64,000 nucleotides of DNA, taken from Ornithodoros turicata. Its lineage: Eukaryota > Arthropoda > Arachnida > Ixodida > Argasidae. The stretch is from positions 7,395,947 to 7,459,946 of the forward strand of contig NC_088209.1 in NCBI RefSeq assembly GCF_037126465.1. The letters run 5' to 3'. The notes beneath the pieces are model-generated. The model was not told where the DNA came from and searched no databases. It saw only the letters and a list, made by a program, of their open reading frames with translations. Position numbers and translations under genes: made by a program. Below, piece by piece: positions 23,036 to 35,580 of this stretch. Position 1 is the first letter of the stretch, and the number at the start of each line of letters is the position of its first letter.

Positions 23036-23224
23036 TTAGTCTCCTGAGATCCACGTACTGGGAGGACCCTCCGGCGCTGCCTCGGTGACATACTTCCAGG
23101 TTTCTTCACGGATGAGAAGCATCTTCATTTTAAATTTCCATGCCTGGTAGTTCCCGTCCACCAACTTGACCACCACGAACATGCTTTGGTTCAGACATAT
23201 CTTTTCCTTCAGCAAACAGTGCAA
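23036..23224 (-). pseudogene. Ty1/copia-type gag N-terminal fragment
   Basis: The minus-strand frame carries VKLVDGNYQAWKFKMKMLLI then REETWKYV. This matches the opening of copia-family gag proteins (LxGxNYxxWKxxMxxxL, UBN2/DUF4219-type). The likely start is the ATG near 23182, just before FVVVKLVDG. Upstream on the minus strand, TTATGGGCCCAGG near 23240-23253 could be the primer-binding region and the end of an LTR. The gag is cut off after about 60 residues, and no protease, integrase or reverse transcriptase is present. Confidence 0.7.
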
Positions 23225-23312
23225 CTGGTCCTGGGCCCATAAGCTGATGTGGATCGGAGAAAAGCAATCCAGTGACGGTAGAACAAGAATGGTTTATTCA
23301 ACCGTTCCGCGC

Positions 23313-23365
23313 AGATTGATTGATTGATTGATTGATTGATTATGTGTTTAATGGCACAAAGGCAG
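23313..23365 (-). repeat. LINE tail with (GATT)n
   Basis: GATTGATTGATTGATTGATT leads into ATGTGTTTAATGGCACAAAG and stops at once. It is a minimal LINE insertion that cuts the copia-like remnant. Confidence 0.7.
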
Positions 23366-23481
23366 AGGCGCAGAGTGGGCTGAGCGCGAGCGCTATACGC
23401 CCACGTATGTTGTCGCTTTCTTTATTTGCCTGAACACATCTTAAAACACACTCTACACATCTCTCCATAGAACACGAGTAA

Positions 23482-23520
23482 AGAGTGTTCATTTAGAGAG
23501 GTAAAAGACGTTTAAAACGC
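23482..23520. repeat. Fragment of 365-bp repeat at left edge of the array
   Basis: GAGTGTTCATTTAGAGAGGT and a following AAAGACG match the block GAGTGTTCATTGACAGAGGT in the 365-bp units at 35.0 and 63.6 kb. It lies immediately before the first 241-bp unit. Confidence 0.65.
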
Positions 23521-26500
23521 CCCAGGAAGTTCGAAGCCTCCATGTCCTCCCTGGGTTTTATTCGCACGGCTGGATCCTCCAGGGGTGAGCTTCTAAGGCT
23601 TCATGAGCTAGACCTCTTTCTCACGACTATGTTCGAATGATATCGCCGCCTAGCTTCTTTCATGAAACTTTCGCAATGGGGTGAAGTTTCTTTGTTCAAA
23701 ATTTTAACCACACAGCTGCCGAGTTCCTTAGTGAACGTGACAGCCCTTCCAGTTCAGACCCCAGGAAGTTCGACGCCTCCAGGCTCCTTTCTGGGCTCTA
23801 TTCGCATGGCTGGTTCCTCCAGCGGTGAGCTTGCAAGGCTTCATGAGCTGGACCTCTTTCTCACGGCTATGTTCGAATGCTATCGCCGCCTAGCTTCTTT
23901 CATGAAACTTTCACAATGGAGTGAAGTTTGTTTTGTCAAAATTTTAAAACCATACAGCTGCCGAGTTCCTTAGTGAACGTGACAGCCCTTTCCAGTTCAG
24001 GCCCCAGGAAGTTCGATGCCTTCAGGCTTCTCTCTGGGCCCTATTCGCATGGCTGGTTCCTCTAGAGGTGAGCTTGTAAGGCTTCATGAGCTGGACCTCT
24101 TTCTCACGACTATGTTCGAATCCTATCGCCGCCTAGCTTCTTTCATGAAACTTTCACAATGGGGTGAGGCTTGTTCGGTCAAAATTTTTACCACATAGCT
24201 GACGAGATCCTTAGTGAACGTGACAGCCCTTTCCCGTTCAGGCTCCAGGAAGTTCGACATCTCCAGGCTCCTCTCTGGGCTCTATTCGCATGGCTGGCTC
24301 CTCCAGAGGTGAGCTTCTATGGCATCATGAGCTGGACCTCTTTCTCACGACTATGTCCGAATGCTATCGCCGCCTAGCTTCTTTTATGAAACTTTCACAA
24401 TGGGGTGAAATTTGTTTGGTCAAAATTTTAACCACACAGCTGCCGAGTTGCTTAGTGAACGTGACAGCCCTTTCCAGTTCAGGCCCCAGGAAGTTCGACG
24501 CCTCCAGGCTTTTCTCTGTGCTCTATTCGCATGGCTGGTTCCTCCAGTGATGAGCTTCTAAGACTTCGTGAGCTGGACCTCTTTCTCACGATTATGTTCC
24601 AATGCTATCGCCACCTAGCTTCTTTCATGAAACTTTCACAATGGGGTGAAGTTTGTTTGGTCAAAATTTTAACCACACAGCTGCCGAGTTCCTTAGTGAA
24701 CGTGACAGCCCTTTCCAGTTCAGGCCCCAGGAAGTTCGACGCCTCCAGGCTCCTCTCTTGGCCCTATTCGCATGGCTGGTTCCTCCAGAGGTGAGCTTCT
24801 ATGGCATTACGAGCTGGGCCTCTTTCTCACGACTATGTTCGAATGCTATCGCCGCCTAGCTTCTTTCATGAAACTTTCACAATGGGGTGAAGTTTGTTTG
24901 GTCAAAATTTTAACCACAGAGCTGCCAAGTTGTTTAGTGAACGTGACGGCCCTTTCCAGTTCAGGCCCCAGGAAGTTCGACGCCTCCAGGCTCCTAACTG
25001 GGCCCTATTCGCATGGCTGGTTCCTCCAGAGGTGAGCTTCTAAGGCATCATGAGCTGGACCTCTTTCTCACGACTATGTTCGAATGCTATCGCCCCCTAG
25101 CTTCTTTCATGAAACTTTCACAATGGGGTGAGGTTTGTTTGGTCAGAATTTTAACCATACAGCTGCCGAGTTGTTTAATGAACGTGACAGCCCTTTCCAG
25201 TTCAGGCCCCAGGAAGTTCGATGCCTCCAGGCTCCTCACTGGGCCCTATTCGCATGGCTGGTTCCTCCAGAGGTGAGCTTCTAAGGCTTCATGAGCTGGA
25301 CCTCTTTCTCACGGCTATGTTCGAATGCTATCGCCGCCTAGCTTCTTTCATGAAACTTTCACAATGGGGTGAAGTTTGTTTGGTCAAAATTTTAACCACA
25401 CAGCTGCCGAGTTCCTCAGTGAACGTGACAGCCCTTTCCAGTTCAGGCCCCAGGAAGTTCGACGCCTCCAGGCTCCTCTCTGGGCCCTATTCGCATGGCT
25501 GGTTTCTCCAGAGGTGAGCTTCTATGGCATCATAAGCTGGACCTGTTTCTCACGACTATGTTCGAATGCTATCGCCGCCTAGCCCCTTTTATGAAACTTT
25601 CACAATGGGGTGAAATTTGTTTGGTCAAAATTTTAACCACACAGCTGCCGAGTTGTTTAGTGAACGTGACGGCCCTTTCCAGTTCAGGCCCCAGGAAGTT
25701 CGACGCCTCCAGGCTCCTCACTGGGCCCTATTCGCATGGCTGGTTCCTCCAGAGGTGAGCTTCTAGGGCTTCATTAGCTGGACCTGTTTCTCACGACTAT
25801 GTTCGAATGCTATCGCCGCCTAGCTTCTTTCATGAAACTTTCACAATGGAGTGAAGTTTGTTTTGTCAAAATTTTAAAACCATACAGCTGCCGAGTTCCT
25901 TAGTGAACGTGACAGCCCTTTCCAGTTCAGGCCCCAGGAAGTTCGATGCCTTCAGGCTTCTCTCTGGGCCCTGTTCGCATGGCTGGATCCTCCAGAGGTG
26001 AGCTTCTAAGGCTTCATCAGCTGGACCTCTTTCTCACGATTATGTTCGAATGCTATTGCCGCCTAGCTTCTTTCATGAAACTCACAATGGGGTGAAGTTT
26101 GTTTGGTCAAAATTTTAACCACACAGCAGCCGAGTTAATTAGTGAACGTGACAGCCCTTTCCAGTTCAGGCCCCAGGAAGTTCGACGCCTCCAGGCTCCT
26201 CTCTGGGCCCTATTCGCATGGCTGGTTCCTCCAGAGGTGAGCTTCTAAGGCTTCATGAGCTGGACCTCTTTCTCACGACTATGTTCGAATGCTATCGCCG
26301 CCTATCTTCTTTCATGAAACTTTCACAATGTAGTGAAGTTTGTTTTGTAAAAATTTTAACCACACAGCTGCCGAGTTCCTTAGTGAACGTGACAGCCCGT
26401 TCCAGTTCAGGCCCCAGGAAGTTCGACTCCTCCAGGTTCCTCTAAGGCCCTATTCGCATGGCTGGTTACTCCAGAGGTGAGCTTCTAGGGCTTCATTAGC

Positions 26501-29500
26501 TGGACCTGTTTCTCACGAGTATGTTCGAATGCTATCGCCGCCTAGCTTCTTTCATGAAACTTTCACAATGGGGTGAAGTTTGTTTGGTCAAAATTTTAAC
26601 CACACAGCTGCCAAGTTGTTTAGTGAACGTGACGGCCCTTTCCAGTTCAGGCCCCAGGAAGTTCGACGCCTCCAGGCTCCTCACTGGGCCCTATTCGCAT
26701 GGCTGGTTCCTCCAGAGGTGAGCTTCTAAGGCTTCATGAGCTGGACCTCTTTCTCACGGCTATGTTCGAATGCTATCGCCGCCTAGCTTCTTTCATGAAA
26801 CTTTCACAATGGGGTGAAGTTTGTTTGGTCAAAATTTTAACCACACAGCTGCCGAGTTCCTCAGTGAACGTGACAGCCCTTTCCAGTTCAGGCCCCAGGA
26901 AGTTCGACGCCTCCAGGCTCCTCACTGGGCCCTATTCGCATGGCTGGTTCCTCCAGAGGTGAGCTTCTAAGGCTTCATGAGCTGGACCCCTTTCTCACGG
27001 CTATGTTCGAATGCTATCGCCGCCTAGCTCCTTTCATGAAACTTTCACAATGGGGTGAAGTTTGTTTGGTCAAAATTTTAACCACACAGCTGCCGAGTTC
27101 CTTAGTGAACGTGACAGCCCTTTCCAGTTCAGGCCCCAGGGAGTTCGACGCCTCCAGGCTCCTCTCTGGGCCCTATTCGCATGGCTGGTTCCTCCAGAGG
27201 TGAGCTTCTAGGTCTTCATGAGCTGGACCTCTTTCTCACGACTATGTTCGAATGCTATCGTCGCCTAGCTTCTTACATGAAACTTTCACAATGGGGTGAA
27301 GTTTGTTTGGTCAAAATTTTAACCACACAGCTGCCGAGTTCCTCAGTGAACGTGACAGCCCTTTCCAGTTCAGGCCCCAGGAAGTTCGACGCCTCCAGGC
27401 TCCTCTCTGGGCCCTATTCGCATGGCTGGTTTCTCCAGAGGTGAGCTTCTATGGCATCATAAGCTGGACCTCTTTCTCACGACTATGTTCGAATGCTATC
27501 GCCCCCTAGCTTCTTTCATGAAACTTTCACAATGGGGTGAGGTTTGTTTGGTCAAAATTTTAACCACACAGCTGTCGAGTTCCTCAGTGAACGTGACAGC
27601 CCTTTCCAGTTCAGGCCCCAGGAAGTTCGACGCCTCCAGGCTCCTCTCTGGGCCCTATTCGCATGGCTGGTTCCTCCAGAGGTGAGCTTCTGGGGCTTCA
27701 TGAGCTGGACCTCTTTCTCACGACTATGTTCGAATGCTATCGTCGCCTTCCTTCTTACATGAAACTTTCACAATGGGGTGAAGTTTGTTTGGTCAAAATT
27801 TTAACCACACAGCTGCCGAGTTCCTCAGTGAACGTGACAGCCCTTTCCAGTTCAGGCCCCAGGAAGTTCGACGCCTCCAGGCTCCTCTCTGGGCCCTATT
27901 CGCATGGCTGGTTTCTCCAGAGGTGAGCTTCTATGGCATCATAAGCTGGACCTCTTTCTCACGACTATGTTCGAATGCTATCGCCGCCTAGCTTCTTTTA
28001 TGAAACTTTCACAATGGGGTGAAGTTTGTTTGGTCACAATTTTAACCACACAGCTGCCGAGTTGTTTAGTGAACGTGACAGCCCTTTCCAGTTCAGGCCC
28101 CAGGAAGTTCGACGCCTCCAGGCTCCTCACTGGGCCCTATTCGCATGGCTGGTTCCTCCAGAGGTGAGCTTCTAAGGCTTCATGAGCTGGACCTCTTTCT
28201 CACGGCTATGTTCGAATGCTATCGCCGCCTAGCTTCTTTCATGAAACTTTCACAATGGGGTGAAGTTTGTTTGGTCAAAATTTTAACCACACAGCTGCCG
28301 AGTTCCTTAGTGAACGTGACAGCCCTTTCCAGTTCAGGCACCAGGAAGTTCGACGCCTCCAGGCTCCTCTCTGGGCCCTATTCGCATGGCTGGTTCCTCC
28401 AGAGGTGAGCTTCTATGGCATCATAAGCTGGACCTCTTTCTCACGACTATGTTCGAATGCTATCGCCGCCTAGCTTCTTTTATGAAACTTTCACAATGGG
28501 GTGAAGTTTGTTTGGTCACAATTTTAACCACACAGCTGCCGAGTTGTTTAGTGAACGTGACAGCCCTTTCCAGTTCAGGCCTCCAGGCTCCTCACTGGGC
28601 CCTATTCGCATGGCTGGTTGCTCCAGAGGTGAGCTTCTAAGGCTTCATGAGCTGGACCTCTTTCTCACGGCTATGTTCGAATGCTATCGCCGCCTAGCTT
28701 CTTTCATGAAACTTTCACAATGGGGTGAAGTTTGTTTGGTCAAAATTTTAACCACACAGCAGCCGAGTTAATTAGTGAACGTGACAGCCCTTTCCAGTTC
28801 AGGCCCCAGGAAGTTCGACGCCTCCAGGCTCCTCTCTGGGCCCTATTCGCATGGCTGGTTCCTCCAGAGGTGAGCTTCTAAGGCTTCATGAGCTGGACCT
28901 CTTTCTCACGACTATGTTCGAATGCTATCGCCGCCTATCTTCTTTCATGAAACTTTCACAATGTAGTGAAGTTTGTTTTGTAAAAATTTTAACCACACAG
29001 CTGCCGAGTTCCTTAGTGAACGTGACAGCCCGTTCCAGTTCAGGCCCCAGGAAGTTCGACTCCTCCAGGTTCCTCTAAGGCCCTATTCGCATGGCTGGTT
29101 ACTCCAGAGGTGAGCTTCTAGGGCTTCATTAGCTGGACCTGTTTCTCACGAGTATGTTCGAATGCTATCGCCGCCTAGCTTCTTTCATGAAACTTTCACA
29201 ATGGGGTGAAGTTTGTTTGGTCAAAATTTTAACCACACAGCTGCCAAGTTGTTTAGTGAACGTGACGGCCCTTTCCAGTTCAGGCCCCAGGAAGTTCGAC
29301 GCCTCCAGGCTCCTCACTGGGCCCTATTCGCATGGCTGGTTCCTCCAGAGGTGAGCTTCTAAGGCTTCATGAGCTGGACCTCTTTCTCACGGCTATGTTC
29401 GAATGCTATCGCCGCCTAGCTTCTTTCATGAAACTTTCACAATGGGGTGAAGTTTGTTTGGTCAAAATTTTAACCACACAGCTGCCGAGTTCCTCAGTGA

Positions 29501-32500
29501 ACGTGACAGCCCTTTCCAGTTCAGGCCCCAGGAAGTTCGACGCCTCCAGGCTCCTCACTGGGCCCTATTCGCATGGCTGGTTCCTCCAGAGGTGAGCTTC
29601 TAAGGCTTCATGAGCTGGACCCCTTTCTCACGGCTATGTTCGAATGCTATCGCCGCCTAGCTCCTTTCATGAAACTTTCACAATGGGGTGAAGTTTGTTT
29701 GGTCAAAATTTTAACCACACAGCTGCCGAGTTCCTTAGTGAACGTGACAGCCCTTTCCAGTTCAGGCCCCAGGGAGTTCGACGCCTCCAGGCTCCTCTCT
29801 GGGCCCTATTCGCATGGCTGGTTCCTCCAGAGGTGAGCTTCTAGGTCTTCATGAGCTGGACCTCTTTCTCACGACTATGTTCGAATGCTATCGTCGCCTA
29901 GCTTCTTACATGAAACTTTCACAATGGGGTGAAGTTTGTTTGGTCAAAATTTTAACCACACAGCTGCCGAGTTCCTCAGTGAACGTGACAGCCCTTTCCA
30001 GTTCAGGCCCCAGGAAGTTCGACGCCTCCAGGCTCCTCTCTGGGCCCTATTCGCATGGCTGGTTTCTCCAGAGGTGAGCTTCTATGGCATCATAAGCTGG
30101 ACCTCTTTCTCACGACTATGTTCGAATGCTATCGCCCCCTAGCTTCTTTCATGAAACTTTCACAATGGGGTGAGGTTTGTTTGGTCAAAATTTTAACCAC
30201 ACAGCTGTCGAGTTCCTCAGTGAACGTGACAGCCCTTTCCAGTTCAGGCCCCAGGAAGTTCGACGCCTCCAGGCTCCTCTCTGGGCCCTATTCGCATGGC
30301 TGGTTCCTCCAGAGGTGAGCTTCTGGGGCTTCATGAGCTGGACCTCTTTCTCACGACTATGTTCGAATGCTATCGTCGCCTTCCTTCTTACATGAAACTT
30401 TCACAATGGGGTGAAGTTTGTTTGGTCAAAATTTTAACCACACAGCTGCCGAGTTCCTCAGTGAACGTGACAGCCCTTTCCAGTTCAGGCCCCAGGAAGT
30501 TCGACGCCTCCAGGCTCCTCTCTGGGCCCTATTCGCATGGCTGGTTTCTCCAGAGGTGAGCTTCTATGGCATCATAAGCTGGACCTCTTTCTCACGACTA
30601 TGTTCGAATGCTATCGCCGCCTAGCTTCTTTTATGAAACTTTCACAATGGGGTGAAGTTTGTTTGGTCACAATTTTAACCACACAGCTGCCGAGTTGTTT
30701 AGTGAACGTGACAGCCCTTTCCAGTTCAGGCCCCAGGAAGTTCGACGCCTCCAGGCTCCTCACTGGGCCCTATTCGCATGGCTGGTTCCTCCAGAGGTGA
30801 GCTTCTAAGGCTTCATGAGCTGGACCTCTTTCTCACGGCTATGTTCGAATGCTATCGCCGCCTAGCTTCTTTCATGAAACTTTCACAATGGGGTGAAGTT
30901 TGTTTGGTCAAAATTTTAACCACACAGCTGCCGAGTTCCTTAGTGAACGTGACAGCCCTTTCCAGTTCAGGCACCAGGAAGTTCGACGCCTCCAGGCTCC
31001 TCTCTGGGCCCTATTCGCATGGCTGGTTCCTCCAGAGGTGAGCTTCTATGGCATCATAAGCTGGACCTCTTTCTCACGACTATGTTCGAATGCTATCGCC
31101 GCCTAGCTTCTTTTATGAAACTTTCACAATGGGGTGAAGTTTGTTTGGTCACAATTTTAACCACACAGCTGCCGAGTTGTTTAGTGAACGTGACAGCCCT
31201 TTCCAGTTCAGGCCTCCAGGCTCCTCACTGGGCCCTATTCGCATGGCTGGTTGCTCCAGAGGTGAGCTTCTAAGGCTTCATGAGCTGGACCTCTTTCTCA
31301 CGGCTATGTTCGAATGCTATCGCCGCCTAGCTTCTTTCATGAAACTTTCACAATGGGGTGAAGTTTGTTTGGTCAAAATTTTAACCACACAGCTGCCGAG
31401 TTCCTTAGTGAACGTGACAGCCCTTTCCAGTTCAGGCCCCAGGAAGTTCGACGCCTCCAGGCTCCTCTCTGGGCCCTATTCGCATGGCTGGTTCCTCCAG
31501 AGGTGAGCTTCTAGGTCTTTATGAGCTGGACCTCTTTCTCACGACTATGTTCGAATGCTATCGTCGCCTAGCTTCTTACATGAAACTTTCACAATGGGGT
31601 GAAGTTTGTTTGGTCAAAATTTTAACCACACAGCTGCCGAGTTCCTCAGTGAACGTGACAGCCCTTTCCAGTTCAGGCCCCAGGAAGTTCGACGCCTCCA
31701 GGCTCCTCTCTGGGCCCTATTCGCATGGCTGGTTTCTCCAGAGGTGAGCTTCTATGGCATCATAAGCTGGACCTCTTTCTCACGACTATGTTCGAATGCT
31801 ATCGCCGCCTAGCTTCTTTTATGAAACTTTCACAATGGGGTGAACTTTGTTTGGTCTAAATTTTAACCACACAGCTGCCGAGTTCCTTAGTGAACGTGAC
31901 AGCCCTTTCCAGTTCAGGCACCAGGAAGTTCGACGCCTCCAGGCTCCTCTCTGGGCCCTATTCGCATGGCTGGTTCCTCCAGAGGTGACCTTCTAGGGCT
32001 TCATTAGCTGGACCTGCTTCTCACGACTATGTTCGAATGCTATCGCCGCCTAGCTTCTTTTATGAAACTTTCACAATGGGGTGAAATTTGTTTGGTCAAA
32101 ATTTTAACCACACAGCTGCCGAGTTGTTTAGTGAACGTGACGGCCCTTTCCAATTCAGGCCCCAGGAAGTTCGACGCCTCCAGGCTCCTCACTGGGCCCT
32201 ATTCGCATGGCTGGTTCCTCCAGAGGTGAGCTTCTAAGGCATCATGAGCTGGACCTCTTTCTCACGACTATGTTCGAATGCTATCGCCCCCTAGCTTCTT
32301 TCATGAAACTTTCACAATGGGGTGAGGTTTGTTTGGTCAAAATTTTAACCACACAGCTGTCGAGTTCCTCAGTGAACGTGACAGCCCTTTCCAGTTCAGG
32401 CCCCAGGAAGTTCGACGCCTCCAGGCTCCTCTCTGGGCCCTATTCGCATGGCTGGTTCCTCCAGAGGTGAGCTTCTGGGGCTTCATGAGCTGGACCTCTT

Positions 32501-34670
32501 TCTCACGACTATGTTCGAATGCTATCGTGGCCTAGCTTCTTACATGAAACTTTCACAATGGGGTGAAGTTTGTTTGGTCAAAATTTTAACCACACAGCTG
32601 CCGAGTTCCTCAGTGAACGTGACAGCCCTTTCCAGTTCAGGCCCCAGGAAGTTCGACGCCTCCAGGCTCCTCTCTGGGCCCTATTCGCATGGCTGGTTTC
32701 TCCAGAGGTGAGCTTCTATGGCATCATAAGCTGGACCTCTTTCTCACGACTATGTTCGAATGCTATCGCCGCCTAGCTTCTTTTATGAAACTTTCACAAT
32801 GGGGTGAAGTTTGTTTGGTCACAATTTTAACCACACAGCTGCCGAGTTGTTTAGTGAACGTGACAGCCCTTTCCAGTTCAGGCCCCAGGAAGTTCGACGC
32901 CTCCAGGCTCCTCACTGGGCCCTATTCGCATGGCTGGTTCCTCCAGAGGTGAGCTTCTAAGGCTTCATGAGCTGGACCTCTTTCTCACGGCTATGTTCGA
33001 ATGCTATCGCCGCCTAGCTTCTTTCATGAAACTTTCACAATGGGGTGAAGTTTGTTTGGTCAAAATTTTAACCACACAGCTGCCGAGTTCCTTAGTGAAC
33101 GTGACAGCCCTTTCCAGTTTAGGCACCAGGAAGTTCGACGCCTCCAGGCTCCTCTCTGGGCCCTATTCGCATGGCTGGTTCCTCCAGAGGTGAGCTTCTA
33201 GGGCTTCATGAGCTGGATCTGTTTCTCACGACTATGTTCGAATGCTATCGCCGCCTAGCTTCTTTTATGAAACTTTCACAATGGGGTGAAGTTTGTTTGG
33301 TCAAAATTTTAACCACACAGCTGCCAAGTTGTTTAGTGAACATGACGGCCCTTTCCAGTTCAGGCCCCAGGAAGTTCGACGCCTTCAGGCTCCTAACTGG
33401 GCCCTATTCGCATGGCTGGTTCCTCCAGAGGTGAGCTTCAAGGCATCATGAGCTGGACCTCTTTCTCACGACTATGTTCGAATGCTATCGCCCCCTAGCT
33501 TCTTTCATGAAACTTTCACAATGGGGTGAAGTTTGTTTGGTCAAAATTTTAACCACATAGCTGCCGAGTTCCTTAGTGAACGTGACAGCCCTTTCCAGTT
33601 CAGGCACCAGGAAGTTCGACGCCTCCAGGCTCCTCTCTGGGCCCTATTCGCATGGCTGGTTCCTCCAGAGGTGAGCTTCTAGGGCTTCATTAGGTGGACC
33701 TGTTTCTCACGACTATGTTCGAATGCTATCGCCCCCTAGCTTCTTTCATGAAACTTTCACAATGGGGTGAGGTTTGTTTGGTCACAATTTTAACCACACA
33801 GCTGCCGAGTTGTTTAGTGAACGTGACAGCCCTTTCCAGTTCAGGCCTCCAGGCTCCTCACTGGGCCCTATTCGCATGGCTGGTTCCTCCAGCTGGTTCC
33901 TCCTTCTAAGGCTTCATGAGCTGGACCTCTTTCTCACGGCTATGTTCGAATGCTATCGCCGCCTAGCTTCTTTCATGAAACTTTCACAATGGGGTGAAGT
34001 TTGTTTGGTCAAAATTTTAACCACACAGCTGCCGAGTTCCTTAGTGAACGTGACAGCCCTTTCCAGTTCAGGCACCAGGAAGTTCGACGCCTCCAGGCTC
34101 CTCTCTGGGCCCTATTCGCATGGCTGGTTCCTCCAGAGGTGAGCTTCTAGGGCTTCATGAGCTGGATCTGTTTCTCACGACTATGTTCGAATGCTATCGC
34201 CGCCTAGCTTCTTTTATGAAACTTTCACAATGGGGTGAAGTTTGTTTGGTCAAAATTTTAACCACACAGCTGCCAAGTTGTTTAGTGAACATGACGGCCC
34301 TTTCCAGTTCAGGCCCCAGGAAGTTCGACGCCTTCAGGCTCCTAACTGGGCCCTATTCGCATGGCTGGTTCCTCCAGAGGTGAGCTTCAAGGCATCATGA
34401 GCTGGACCTCTTTCTTACGACTATGTTCGAATGCTATCGCCCCCTAGCTTCTTTCATGAAACTTTCACAATGGGGTGAGGTTTGTTTGGTCAAAATTTTA
34501 ACCACACAGCTGCCGAGTTCCTTAGTGAACGTGACAGCCCTTTCCAGTTCAGGCGCCAGGAAGTTCGACGCCTTCAGGCTCCTCTCTGGGCCCTATTCGC
34601 ATGGCTGGTTCCTCCAGAGGTGAGCTTCTAAGGCATCATGAGCTGGGCCTCTTTCTCACGGCTAAGTTCT
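23521..34670 (+). repeat. Tandem array of 241-bp units, about 46 copies
   Basis: Recurring landmarks such as CATGGCTGGTTCCTCCAGAG are spaced exactly 241 bp apart over most of the array (for example 27181, 27422, 27663, 27904, 28145 and 28386). Because 241 is not a multiple of three, the 87-residue open frames shift phase each unit and overlap; they are by-products of the repeat. Variants include a 1-bp loss near 26434, a 17-bp deletion near 28580 and again near 33847, and more diverged units at the left edge (23.5-24.7 kb). Each unit has TTTCCAGTTCAG|G followed 67 nt later by CAGAG|GTGAGC, resembling splice acceptor and donor. Whether it is transcribed is unknown. Confidence 0.95.
26095..31360 (+). 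repeat. Higher-order duplication, two adjacent 2,633-bp copies
   Basis: Every variant seen from about 26095 to 28727 recurs 2,633 bp later, including the CAGCAGCCGAGTTAATT variant (26124 and 28757) and the TCCTCTAAGGCCC unit. 2,633 equals eleven units minus 18 bp, which the 1-bp and 17-bp deletions explain. I noticed no difference between the copies. Confidence 0.88.
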
Positions 34671-34687
34671 CCGTTAAGAAAGAAGAG

Positions 34688-35580
34688 GCTACGCGGGAAT
34701 CGGCGTCTTACACATGCACTCATTCTCCTATAAAGCTCTGTTTTGTTGCAGTCATTGTGGGAGGGGGCAACCTGTCGTCGCAGCCCTACCCGTGTGGTGG
34801 GGTAAAATGTTTCATCCCTTGAACCCTTTTACGATGTCAAATGAGCCTAGTGTTTTTGACGAAGGAACATCAGATATGTGTTTTCTTGACGCACTCTTGG
34901 TAGACAAATGAATGACAACATCATGGCTGCTTAGCAGGAAAGAGACCCCATTGAGTCTCAAGCGAGGAACATCGAAAAGCAAGCATGTGTGTTGCATGAC
35001 GTTTAACATACTGTTAAGAGTGTTCATTGACAGAGGTACAAGACGTCTAAAAGCTACGCGTGAATCTGCGTTTTACACATGCACTCATTCTGCTATACAG
35101 CTCTGTTTTGTTCCAGTCATTGTGGGAGGGGGCAACCTGTCGTCGCAGCGCTACCCGTGTGGTGGGGTAAAATGCTTCATCCCTTGAACTCTTTTATAAT
35201 GTCAAATGACCCTAGTGTTTTTGACGAAGGAACATCAGATATGTGTTTTCTTTGATGCACTCTTGCTAGACAAATGAATGACAACATCCTGGCTGCTTAG
35301 CAGGAAAGACACCCCATTGAGTCTCAAGCGAGTAACATCGAAAAGCGAGCATGTGTGTTGTATGACATTTAACATACTGTTAAGAGTGTTCATTCAGAGA
35401 GGTACAAGGCGTCTAAAAGCTACGCGTGAATCGGCGTTCTACACATGCACTCATTCTCCTATATACAGCCTTGTTTTGTTCCAGTCAGTGTGGGAGGGGG
35501 CAACGTGTCGTCCCTGCCCTACCCGTGTTGTGTGATAAAATGCTTCATTCCTTTAATTCTTGCATGATGTCACTGAGAAA
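34688..35580 (+). repeat. Second tandem repeat, about 365 bp, 2.5 copies
   Basis: Units starting at GCTACGCG(G/T)GAATC occur at 34688, 35053 and 35419. Each carries TCATTGTGGGAGGGGGCAAC and GTGTGGTGGGGTAAAATG, then TAGTGTTTTTGACGAAGGAA and AACATACTGTTAAGAGTG. The first follows directly on the last 241-bp unit. A short frame reading IVGGGNLSSQPYPCGG is shared by the copies, but no function is recognised. Confidence 0.85.

Noticed and set aside
23662..34623. Dozens of overlapping 66-122 residue frames starting MAGSSRGELL, MFGQNFNH or MFECYRRL
   Set aside because: They recur every 241 bp and shift phase with each unit, so they are by-products of the tandem repeat. I describe the array as a repeat and do not list the frames as genes.
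23521..34670. CRISPR array
   Set aside because: There are no short repeats with unique spacers. The units are contiguous 241-bp repeats in a eukaryotic genome.
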